A stretch of DNA of 9,646 nucleotides from Bacteroidales bacterium (GTDB lineage Bacteria; Bacteroidota; Bacteroidia; Bacteroidales; F082). A program made the position numbers and the translations under genes. The notes below the pieces were generated by a model that worked only from the letters and a program-made list of their open reading frames with translations, was not told where the DNA came from and searched no databases. The DNA lies in assembly GCA_017616675.1 (NCBI GenBank), contig JAFZXR010000039.1, forward strand, positions 1 through 9,646, in the 5' to 3' direction. Positions 1 through 6,079 of the stretch are shown here, piece after piece (position 1 is the stretch's first letter; each line of letters begins with the position of its first letter).

Positions 1-240
1 CAGGTTGATATGCTCGTCGTGAAGCACCGCGATGACCATGTCGGCCTTCTTAACGTTGGCTTTCTGTAAAACCTTGATAGAAGTGGAATCTCCGGCAATC
101 GTCATAAGGTCGGAGTGCGATTCCATCATCTTCAAAAGTTCCTCGTGAGGGTCCACGATGGTAATGTTATGGTCGCTGCGCTCCAAGGCCTCCGCCAAGT
201 GCATGCCAACTTCACCGTCTCCAGCAATTATTATATCCAT
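1..240 (-). CDS. trkA: TrkA-type K+ uptake regulatory protein (N-terminal part, runs off the window)
   Basis: The first 80 residues of a Trk potassium-uptake NAD-binding subunit. TrkA is a cytoplasmic ring-forming protein that gates the TrkH/KtrB channel in response to nucleotides. The translation begins MDIIIAGDGEVG, a Rossmann-fold glycine motif (G7, G9, G12). Asp30 ends the second beta strand (ITIVD), where NAD ribose is normally bound, and a GDST turn follows at 50-53. This is the RCK_N pattern. The family is usually around 450 residues with two RCK_N/RCK_C repeats, so most of the gene lies outside. The ATG at 238-240 is the natural start because the glycine motif follows at the usual distance. 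It lies 41 bp downstream of the amidase gene on the same strand and may share its transcript, although a repeat fills the gap. A different RCK-domain channel regulator is possible but less likely. Confidence 0.85.
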   Translation of the reverse strand, partial: MDIIIAGDGEVGMHLAEALERSDHNITIVDPHEELLKMMESHSDLMTIAGDSTSIKVLQKANVKKADMVIAVLHDEHINL

Positions 241-244
241 TTTA

Positions 245-278
245 TTTAGTTTAGAGTTTAGAGTTTAAAGTTTAGAGT
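245..278. repeat. TTTAGAG heptad repeat, left copy
   Basis: A 34-bp run built from the heptad TTTAGAG and its variants TTTAAAG and TTTAG, filling the gap between the amidase stop and the trkA start. A nearly identical run occurs inverted at 9262-9288; the left copy differs by one extra heptad. It appears to be a short intergenic repeat rather than coding sequence. Confidence 0.7.
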
Positions 279-281
279 AAA

Positions 282-1076
282 TCAATCCCAGTCAGCTGAT
301 ACTCTAAAGTATTCTCTAAACGCTGTTAATTCCTCTTTATTTAATTCAGCTGAGAACACGTTTTCGCCTTCGTTGGCCTGCGCCACAACTCGTCCTTTCA
401 TGTTCAAAATCATGCTCTCGCCTTTATATTTTATGTCGCTGTCGTCAATGCCAACACGATTCACGCCTACGATATATGATTGATTTTCAATCGCTCTTGC
501 TCTCAGCAGTGTGTTCCAAACCTCCGATTTTTTTTCTGGCCATTCGGCAGTGTAAATCGCTAAATCATACTCAAACTTTCCGTCTTTGAAGCTATTTCTG
601 TTCCACACCGGGAAACGCATGTCGTAGCACACAAACGGCCTGATTCGCCAGCCTTTATACTCGATTGTGATGCGCTCCTCTCCACGATTCAGCCCGATCT
701 CACCTCCCATGGTGAAGAGATGTCTCTTATTATATATGTAAAACTTCCAGTTAGGCTCCATCCAAATGAAACTGTTGTAGAAGCCTTCTTTGGGTGCGTT
801 TTGGCAGCATTTGTGACTGCCGGCTTTTGTCAAGATAGTTCCGCAGACAGCGCAATTCTTCTCTCGAGCGACTTTCTCCATCCACTCCATCGTCACACCA
901 CCAAGCTCTTCAGCAAACAGATTCGGATCGGCAGGAAAGCCCGTCGTAAACGTCTCCGGAAACACTATAACATCAGTGTTATCAACGCTTTTCAGCATCT
1001 CGTCGAGATGACGGCGGTTAGCCTCCGGATCTCTTGCGATGACGTCGTTTTGAATGCATGTGACTTTCAAATTCAT
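282..1076 (-). CDS. Nitrilase-family omega-amidase (YafV-like)
   Basis: A 264-residue carbon-nitrogen hydrolase of the nitrilase superfamily. The closest match I recognise is the omega-amidase/YafV group, which hydrolyses 2-oxoglutaramate or 2-oxosuccinamate formed by glutamine or asparagine transamination, including in methionine salvage. The catalytic triad is visible: Glu41 in FPETFTTGF, Lys117 in YNKRHLF and Cys150 in FVCYDMRFP. Length fits the single-domain family and no signal peptide is seen, so it should be cytoplasmic. The ATG at 1076 immediately precedes the first beta strand. An insertion of roughly ten residues lies between the strand CAVCGTIL and FYNSFIW and holds Cys90-Cys91, close to Cys75 and Cys78. 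It is transcribed away from the barrel-protein gene, from a promoter-like element at 1100-1107, and precedes trkA. Substrate is inferred from family only. Confidence 0.88.
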   Translation of the reverse strand: MNLKVTCIQNDVIARDPEANRRHLDEMLKSVDNTDVIVFPETFTTGFPADPNLFAEELGGVTMEWMEKVAREKNCAVCGTILTKAGSHKCCQNAPKEGFYNSFIWMEPNWKFYIYNKRHLFTMGGEIGLNRGEERITIEYKGWRIRPFVCYDMRFPVWNRNSFKDGKFEYDLAIYTAEWPEKKSEVWNTLLRARAIENQSYIVGVNRVGIDDSDIKYKGESMILNMKGRVVAQANEGENVFSAELNKEELTAFREYFRVSADWD

Positions 1077-1099
1077 AAAAATTTCATTAAAAAAACTTA

Positions 1100-1107
1100 C
1101 AAATATA
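1100..1107 (-). promoter_or_regulatory. Bacteroidota -7 promoter element for the amidase gene
   Basis: The minus strand reads TATATTTG, an exact match to the Bacteroidota -7 consensus TAnnTTTG, 23 bases upstream of the amidase ATG. No convincing -33 TTTG was found at the usual 19-21 bp distance. The region where it should lie overlaps the plus-strand -7 element at 1129-1136. Confidence 0.55.
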
Positions 1108-1128
1108 CTGCTTTTTATTTTTTTTGCT

Positions 1129-1136
1129 TACTTTTG
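1129..1136 (+). promoter_or_regulatory. Bacteroidota -7 promoter element for the barrel protein/exosortase pair
   Basis: TACTTTTG matches TAnnTTTG and lies 18 bases before the ATG at 1155, which would give a leader of about 10-15 nt. No clear -33 box is visible. The expected -33 position falls on the opposing -7 element at 1100-1107. Confidence 0.5.
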
Positions 1137-1154
1137 TAAAAAATTTTTTGAAAA

Positions 1155-1937
1155 ATGAATAGGAAACTTACGTTTTTAATCTGCCTTTTGGCAATATTCG
1201 GACTGAAAATTTCGGCTCAGGAAGAGATGCATTATGGACTGTTTCTAGGTGGTAGCGTTAACAAGATGAACCTCGACAATGGTTTTTATTACGATGACAG
1301 CAGACGGCCTACTCCTGTTCCCATTATCAATCCATCAAGCCACGATACCACTGGATATGACGCATCATTTCCTGTCGTTGACAATGCTTCTGTCAGGTCT
1401 AACGGCGGATTTATCATCGGAGGATTTTTTGAATATAAACCCAGCGATATGGTAGGTCTTCAGTTTGAACTCATTTATAATCAATATGGTTACATTTTGA
1501 AAGGCACAGTCGACCAAACGGGTTATAGCGGAGAAATCACCACTTATGATTACAAGGCAAACATGAAGACAAGCAATCTCAGCGCTGCGGTGCTTGTAAA
1601 GATTCAGCCAATAAAATATCTTTCGGTGGACCTCGGTGTACAGCCAAGCTATTGCTTCAGGATGATTAAAAACGCAGAACTCGGCATCCTTCATGAATCT
1701 ACAGTTTATGATAGTGAAAAAGAATATAACCCATTGAATATCAGTGCTCTTGGAGGTCTGACTTGCTATTGGGGCAATGTGTTTTTCTCAGCACGTTACG
1801 CACTCGGTTTCATGGATATTTTGAAGATTAAAGAACCTTATTATCTTAAAGAAGACAAAGAGGTTAAGTATCGTTATAAAGATGCGAAATCGACAACAAG
1901 CGCTGTACAATTAACTGTTGGCTACCGCATTAAATAG
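1155..1937 (+). CDS. Outer-membrane beta-barrel protein with signal peptide (PorT-like fold)
   Basis: A 260-residue protein with a Sec signal peptide: positive MNRK, hydrophobic core LTFLICLLAIFGL, then KISAQEE, so cleavage is likely near residues 21-22. The mature part has alternating hydrophobic/polar beta-strand patterns, for example GLFLGGSVNKM, FEYKPSDMVGLQFELIYNQ, NLSAAVLVKIQPIK, YLSVDLGVQPSY and NVFFSARYALGFM. It ends in the strand VQLTVGYRIK, as expected of an 8-10 stranded outer-membrane barrel. This resembles the Bacteroidota 'porin family/PorT, outer membrane beta-barrel' group; no specific function can be assigned. It carries no C-terminal sorting tail, so it is not an obvious exosortase substrate. 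The exosortase-family gene starts only 7 bp downstream and is probably co-transcribed. Confidence 0.8.
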   Translation: MNRKLTFLICLLAIFGLKISAQEEMHYGLFLGGSVNKMNLDNGFYYDDSRRPTPVPIINPSSHDTTGYDASFPVVDNASVRSNGGFIIGGFFEYKPSDMVGLQFELIYNQYGYILKGTVDQTGYSGEITTYDYKANMKTSNLSAAVLVKIQPIKYLSVDLGVQPSYCFRMIKNAELGILHESTVYDSEKEYNPLNISALGGLTCYWGNVFFSARYALGFMDILKIKEPYYLKEDKEVKYRYKDAKSTTSAVQLTVGYRIK

Positions 1938-1944
1938 TTGAGAG

Positions 1945-2562
1945 TTGAAAAGTATAAATAAAGATAGGATCAAGGAGCTTTACGCCGACAAGCGATATCA
2001 GTCGCTATTCGACGTGGGACTGTTTTTTGTGCTGATTTTCAGCTTTCATATCCTTTATGTGATCTGGAATGAATACATGGATTATTGGCCGATAAAAGGC
2101 ACTGTCGACAAGCTTTTCGCTTGGGCCTCAGCTTTGCTTTTCGACCAAAGTACCTGGACTTTAGAACACATTTTCAGGATGGATTTCTTTACGAAAGACC
2201 AGACAATCGCTTTCATGAACAACGAAGGCACTTATTCTATGGTCACAGTGGCGCCGGAATGCACCTGCCTCAAACAATGGATGCATTGGCTCTTCCTCAT
2301 GCTCATTTTTCCCGGACCATGGAAACACAAAGCTTGGTATATCCCACTCGGCCTCGTAATTGTGGAGCTCACAAACGTGGTAAGAGTAGTCGGAATCGCC
2401 TTGTTTTTAAGACCTTTCCCGCATGGTTTCGCATTAGCTCACGACGTTATCTTTAAGATAATGTTCTACGTGGTAATCTTCCTAATGTGGATGCTCTGGG
2501 TTGAGAAATTTTTACATCCTACTCAGCTGAAATCTCCTTCAAAGTCGCCTGATAAGCAGTGA
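1945..2562 (+). CDS. Exosortase/archaeosortase-family integral membrane protein
   Basis: A 205-residue multi-pass membrane protein with the three invariant positions of exosortase/archaeosortase transpeptidases: Cys106 in APECTCLKQW, Arg147 in LTNVVRVVG and His166 in ALAHDVIF. Exosortases cut and anchor proteins bearing PEP-CTERM-like tails at the membrane, usually linked to surface polysaccharide. Hydrophobic segments are visible near residues 22-41, 112-124, 131-153 and 169-186. The Cys motif is CTC where many relatives have CSG, so the next residues differ from the textbook pattern. The only usable start upstream of the first helix is TTG at 1945, because an in-frame TGA lies two codons before it; no Shine-Dalgarno is present. 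It follows the barrel-protein gene by 7 bp and overlaps the ClC gene tail to tail by 44 bp. No polysaccharide operon or substrate with a sorting tail is seen nearby, so its target is unknown. Confidence 0.8.
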   Translation: MKSINKDRIKELYADKRYQSLFDVGLFFVLIFSFHILYVIWNEYMDYWPIKGTVDKLFAWASALLFDQSTWTLEHIFRMDFFTKDQTIAFMNNEGTYSMVTVAPECTCLKQWMHWLFLMLIFPGPWKHKAWYIPLGLVIVELTNVVRVVGIALFLRPFPHGFALAHDVIFKIMFYVVIFLMWMLWVEKFLHPTQLKSPSKSPDKQ

Positions 2563-4309
2563 AGACATTTGCGCGGGAAATGTAACCGAGGTACTTGCCG
2601 TTATCGACAATCACGATATTGTATTTGTGCGATTCCTCGAATTTCTGCACGATGCTCTCCATCGGCTCATCGTAATTGATGACATAATCAGGATAAACCA
2701 TGATTTTCTCGACAGAAGTGCCATAAAGTGAGGTGTCGAACATAAACTGTCGCACATCGTCGAACAAGATATGACCTCTGAACTCGCCATCTTCAGCCAC
2801 CACAGGGAAGATATTTCTCTGTGAAGACGCTATGATTGGAATCAAATCGCCCAAAGTTTTTTCAGGTCTTATCGTGCTAAAATTAGTCTCAATTAAGTGA
2901 CTGGATGTCATCATGTTAATAATGGTTTCGTCTTTATTGAACGACACCTTGACACCTTTTTCGGCTATACTTTGCGTGTAAATCGACTCTTTGAAGAACA
3001 TCCTGTTGATTGCCAACGACAATGCCGACACGACCATCAGCGGCACCATAAGTGAATAGCCGTTGGTGATTTCCGCTATGAGGAAGATACCCGTCAGAGG
3101 AGCGTGCAGCATGCCTGCGATAAGACCGCTCATTCCCACGAGGGCAAATTTACCGACATCAAGATTACCTCCCAACTCATTGACAACCAATGCATAAACC
3201 AAACCAGTCATTGCGCCGAGGAACAGAGCCGGAGCGAATGTGCCGCCAACGCCACCAGCAGCAAACGTGAGCGAAGTCGCAAAGGCCTTGCATAGAATTA
3301 TCACCACAAAAATCAATATCACAATCCAGATGTTATCGTTGAACGGCTCAAAAATAGAGTTTAACAAAATCATGTCCGACTTGCCATTTAGCGCAGCGTT
3401 GATTGTTTCGTAACCCTCACCGTACAACGACGGGAACAGGAAGATCAAAGCACCGAGACCAAATGCCGCGATAACAAAGCGCTGCCAAGGGTTTTCAATC
3501 TTTCCGAATTTCTTTCCGACACTGAAATAAACCTTCATGAAATAGGCGGAGACAAGTCCAACCACGATACCTAAACCCACGTAATACAACGAGTTAGATG
3601 GGACAAACGACTCAGCTATTGTGATATCGTATTCAACAGCTTTTCCAAGGAAATAATATGAGGTGAGAATTGCGCAAAATGCCGATATAATAATAGGTAC
3701 AAGCGCCGTCATCGAGATGTCGATCATGAAGACTTCCATCGCGAAGATAACTCCGGTTATAGGAGCTTGGAAAATCGACGCCAATGCTGCCGCGCCACCC
3801 ATGCCTATCAACACATTGATTTGCTTTTGGTTAAGCTTCAAAAGCTGACCGATGTTCGAGCCAATAGAGCCGCCTGTCGACACAGAAGGGCCTTCCAATC
3901 CGACAGATCCACCGAAGCCAACCGTCAAAGCACTTGTGATAATTGAGGCAAAGGTTGTATAAGGTTTCACAATGCCTTTATTTCGCGACAAAGCATACAA
4001 AAGTCCTGGGATTCCGTGTCCGACCTCTCGTCGGATTACATATCGTATCGTAATGATTGTCAATAAGATACCTACTGCTGGCAAAACAAAAAACAGAAGA
4101 TCGAAATTGCTGTCTAAAGTCCTGATGTAAAAGAACAGATCGCGTAATGTGTGGGTTAGAAATTTTATCAGCACAGCTGCTACGCCTGCCAAAAAACCTG
4201 TCGGGACGGCCAAAAGTATCATGAACCGCCTATCGGATAAATGAGCTAACCGCCACTTATTCAATGACTTAAAGAAAAGCTTTGACCGTGTCTTAAATCT
4301 TAATCTCAC
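2519..4309 (-). CDS. ClC-family chloride channel/antiporter with C-terminal CBS pair
   Basis: A 596-residue ClC protein with a membrane domain (about 30-435) followed by two CBS domains (about 465-525 and 535-592), which in this family bind nucleotides and modulate gating. Anion-pathway signatures are present: GHGIP at 97-101, GLEGP at 137-141 with the gating Glu139, GGTFAP at 355-360, and Tyr444 in KESIYTQSI, matching the pore tyrosine of the E. coli protein. At the position of the E. coli internal proton glutamate E203 the sequence reads FAMEV, giving Val193. This substitution is known from channel-type and some fluoride-type members, so H+/Cl- exchange should not be assumed. The frame opens with GTG at 4307-4309, very close to the likely transcription start. 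An internal TTG at codon 16 or ATG at codon 30 are alternatives, the latter cutting into helix one. Confidence 0.93.
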   Translation of the reverse strand: MRLRFKTRSKLFFKSLNKWRLAHLSDRRFMILLAVPTGFLAGVAAVLIKFLTHTLRDLFFYIRTLDSNFDLLFFVLPAVGILLTIITIRYVIRREVGHGIPGLLYALSRNKGIVKPYTTFASIITSALTVGFGGSVGLEGPSVSTGGSIGSNIGQLLKLNQKQINVLIGMGGAAALASIFQAPITGVIFAMEVFMIDISMTALVPIIISAFCAILTSYYFLGKAVEYDITIAESFVPSNSLYYVGLGIVVGLVSAYFMKVYFSVGKKFGKIENPWQRFVIAAFGLGALIFLFPSLYGEGYETINAALNGKSDMILLNSIFEPFNDNIWIVILIFVVIILCKAFATSLTFAAGGVGGTFAPALFLGAMTGLVYALVVNELGGNLDVGKFALVGMSGLIAGMLHAPLTGIFLIAEITNGYSLMVPLMVVSALSLAINRMFFKESIYTQSIAEKGVKVSFNKDETIINMMTSSHLIETNFSTIRPEKTLGDLIPIIASSQRNIFPVVAEDGEFRGHILFDDVRQFMFDTSLYGTSVEKIMVYPDYVINYDEPMESIVQKFEESHKYNIVIVDNGKYLGYISRANVFTAYQATLKEISAE

Positions 4310-4313
4310 ATCG

Positions 4314-4321
4314 CAAAAATA
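4314..4321 (-). promoter_or_regulatory. Bacteroidota -7 promoter element for the ClC gene
   Basis: The minus strand reads TATTTTTG, matching TAnnTTTG, ending only four bases before the GTG at 4309. Taken at face value the transcript would start at or inside the annotated start codon. The messenger would then be leaderless, or translation would begin at a later codon. Confidence 0.45.
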
Positions 4322-4365
4322 AAAAATGATTTTCTATTATTACTATTTTTTATTAAAAAATTTAC

Positions 4366-4373
4366 TATTTTTG
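4366..4373 (+). promoter_or_regulatory. Bacteroidota -7 promoter element for the exoA-dipeptidase-mnmA operon
   Basis: TATTTTTG matches TAnnTTTG in an AT-rich stretch, 56 bases before the exonuclease ATG. A transcript starting near 4379 would begin at the edge of the palindromic repeat at 4378-4417, which would form most of the leader. Confidence 0.5.
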
Positions 4374-4377
4374 CATT

Positions 4378-4417
4378 GTCATTTCGACTGAGGATTCCTC
4401 GCTGTGCTCGGAATGAC
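4378..4417. repeat. 40-bp palindromic interspersed repeat in the operon leader
   Basis: The ends GTCATTTCGA and TCGGAATGAC are inverted copies with one mismatch, enclosing GAGGATTCCTCG, itself part of a second small palindrome. Translated in frame it gives the nonsense peptide RIPRCARND, which I recall as a common spurious N-terminus in bacterial databases because this repeat class is widespread. It lies wholly in the 5' leader of the exonuclease operon and can form a hairpin there. A partial similar string, GATTCCTCGCT, occurs at 9201-9211. Confidence 0.7.
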
Positions 4418-4424
4418 AGAGGAG
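4418..4424 (+). promoter_or_regulatory. Shine-Dalgarno that fixes the exonuclease III start
   Basis: AGAGGAG ends five bases before the ATG at 4430. Such a strong site is rare in this window. It shows that translation starts at 4430 and not at the TTG at 4376, whose extra 18 codons are repeat sequence. Confidence 0.7.
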
Positions 4425-4429
4425 TGCAT

Positions 4430-5194
4430 ATGAGAATCATTAGTTATAATGTTAATGGCATTCGTGCTGCGATCTCGAAAGGATTGCTCGAGTGGCTTGA
4501 GGCTGTCTCGCCGGATGTCGTTTGTTTTCAGGAGCTTAAGGCTACGCCAGATCAGATTCCGGTGATGGAGTTTGAGGCGATAGGATATCATTGCTATTGG
4601 TTCTCAGCTCAGAAAAAAGGCTACAGCGGAGTTGGACTTCTCACGAAAATGGAGCCCGACAATGTTGTTTTTGGGATGAACAACAAAAAATATGACGATG
4701 AAGGCCGTTTTTTGAGAGCCGATTTCGGTGATTTGTCGGTCGTCAGCGTGTATCATCCTTCGGGAACTACAGGTGAGGAACGTCAGGATTTCAAGATGGA
4801 ATGGCTCGATTTCTTCAGAAAATATGTCAACGAGTTGAGAAAAACGCGTCCGAACCTTGTACTTTCAGGCGATTACAACATCTGCCATGAGGCTATCGAT
4901 ATCCACGACCCTGTCAGAAACGCCACTAATTCAGGCTTTTTGCCAGAGGAGCGTCAGTGGTTCACCGATTTTTTGAGCGATGGATATATTGACAGTTTCC
5001 GTCACCTTTGCAAGGAGCCGAATCATTATTCATGGTGGAGCTATCGTGCCAACGCAAGAGAGAACAACAAAGGTTGGCGTATTGATTATCATATAGTTAC
5101 AGATTCATTAAAAGATAAATTGTTAAATGCGGCGATACTGCCGGAAGCCAAGCATTCCGACCATTGCCCGATTAGTGTTGAAATAAAGATTTAA
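4430..5194 (+). CDS. xth: Exodeoxyribonuclease III / AP endonuclease
   Basis: A 254-residue member of the EEP (endonuclease/exonuclease/phosphatase) fold, ExoIII/ExoA type. It cleaves DNA at abasic sites and has 3' exonuclease/3'-phosphatase activity in base excision repair. Family motifs appear in order: ISYNVNGIRAA with Asn7, CFQELKA with metal-binding Glu35, YHPSG with Tyr108, SGDYNICHEAIDIHDP with Asp148 and Asn150, GWRIDYHIV with Asp219, and the C-terminal KHSDHCPISV with catalytic Asp244-His245. Length is normal for the family. The ATG at 4430 starts directly at the first beta strand and has a Shine-Dalgarno, so I reject the longer TTG-started reading. It is the first gene of a tight operon, followed after 3 bp by the dipeptidase. 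Confidence 0.96.
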   Translation: MRIISYNVNGIRAAISKGLLEWLEAVSPDVVCFQELKATPDQIPVMEFEAIGYHCYWFSAQKKGYSGVGLLTKMEPDNVVFGMNNKKYDDEGRFLRADFGDLSVVSVYHPSGTTGEERQDFKMEWLDFFRKYVNELRKTRPNLVLSGDYNICHEAIDIHDPVRNATNSGFLPEERQWFTDFLSDGYIDSFRHLCKEPNHYSWWSYRANARENNKGWRIDYHIVTDSLKDKLLNAAILPEAKHSDHCPISVEIKI

Positions 5195-5197
5195 GAT

Positions 5198-6073
5198 ATG
5201 CTCGATAAAATAGTTATTTGGTTCATCGACCACAAAGATTTTTTTATTGACAATATTCCGTACTTCATTTTAGGATTTATCGGAATCATTATTCTTATTT
5301 GGATTGGCTGGTTCTTTAAATCGAAAAGAAGGAGAAGACATATGAGATTCCATTGGCATCATTTCACTTATGCCATCGGACTCAGAAGAGTCATGTCGAG
5401 ACATTACGTCAGCAAGGTTCATGTGCACGAATGCTTCGATCCGCTCGTCGACTTCCTTCCACACAAGCACATAATCTTCAACACAGAAACGCTGGAAGAG
5501 CCGAATCTCATCAGAAAAGAAGTGCTTTTCAAGCTTTACAGAATTGCCGATAACCTTCCAAAAGGTGTTAACCTTAAGATTTACAACACTTTCCGTTCAA
5601 GAATAAAGATGAGCGAAGCTTTTGAGGCCGTCATAGCACAGATTACGGCTGAAGACCCGACAATCGGTCGTCATGAGGCGATGAAGCTTGCGAAATACAA
5701 AACCGCTGATCCTAAAGGCAGCATCGGAGGTCACGAGACAGGCGGCGCTGTCGACTTGGCATTATGCGACGACAATGGCAAAGACTTAGACTTCGGTACG
5801 AAGTTCCACGAATTCAACGATGCAACGTTCACATACAACAGCCACATCACCAAGGAGCAAAGAAAAAACCGCAAAAAACTCGTCAAAATGATGAAAAAAC
5901 AAGGCTTCGTGAATTTCCCTGCCGAGTGGTGGCATTTCTCATACGGCGACAGAATGTGGGCAGCTTACAAAGGCAAACGCAACGGCGGCATTTACGGCTC
6001 AGCGGAGACCGAGATGGGCGGTCATTATGGCTTTACCATCCCTGTAAAAAGAACCATTCACGAGAAGCGCTAA
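5198..6073 (+). CDS. Membrane-anchored D-alanyl-D-alanine dipeptidase (VanX/DdpX type, peptidase M15D)
   Basis: A 291-residue zinc dipeptidase. The catalytic half shows GGHETGGAVDLAL at 177-189 (zinc ligands His179 and Asp186, spaced as in VanX) and PAEWWHFSYGDRMWA at 241-255 (catalytic Glu243, zinc ligand His246). Arg133 in YNTFRSR probably stabilises the transition state. The serine that commonly precedes the first zinc histidine region is replaced by glycine. One membrane helix spans about 22-40, followed by the very basic stretch KSKRRRRHMR. The positive-inside rule then predicts that the catalytic domain faces the cytoplasm, where VanX also works. The likely role is D-Ala-D-Ala recycling or turnover of cell-wall precursors. 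No vanA/vanH-like genes are present, so glycopeptide resistance is not implied. It sits between exonuclease III (3 bp) and mnmA (6 bp). Confidence 0.85.
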   Translation: MLDKIVIWFIDHKDFFIDNIPYFILGFIGIIILIWIGWFFKSKRRRRHMRFHWHHFTYAIGLRRVMSRHYVSKVHVHECFDPLVDFLPHKHIIFNTETLEEPNLIRKEVLFKLYRIADNLPKGVNLKIYNTFRSRIKMSEAFEAVIAQITAEDPTIGRHEAMKLAKYKTADPKGSIGGHETGGAVDLALCDDNGKDLDFGTKFHEFNDATFTYNSHITKEQRKNRKKLVKMMKKQGFVNFPAEWWHFSYGDRMWAAYKGKRNGGIYGSAETEMGGHYGFTIPVKRTIHEKR

Positions 6074-6079
6074 TAAACG

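Noticed and set aside
245..278. CRISPR array or telomere-like array
   Set aside because: The units are seven bases without spacers and total only 34 bp, so this is a short tandem repeat.
720..1139. Plus-strand 139-codon frame opposite the amidase gene
   Set aside because: The opposite strand encodes a complete enzyme with its catalytic triad, and this frame has no recognisable pattern.
4376..4429. N-terminal extension of exonuclease III from a TTG start
   Set aside because: The extra 18 codons are the palindromic repeat, the TTG lies at or before the likely transcription start, and a good Shine-Dalgarno precedes the ATG at 4430.
5198..6073. Glycopeptide-resistance (van) cluster
   Set aside because: Only a VanX-type dipeptidase is present. 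There is no VanA/VanH ligase-dehydrogenase pair or VanR/VanS regulator, and the neighbours are housekeeping genes.
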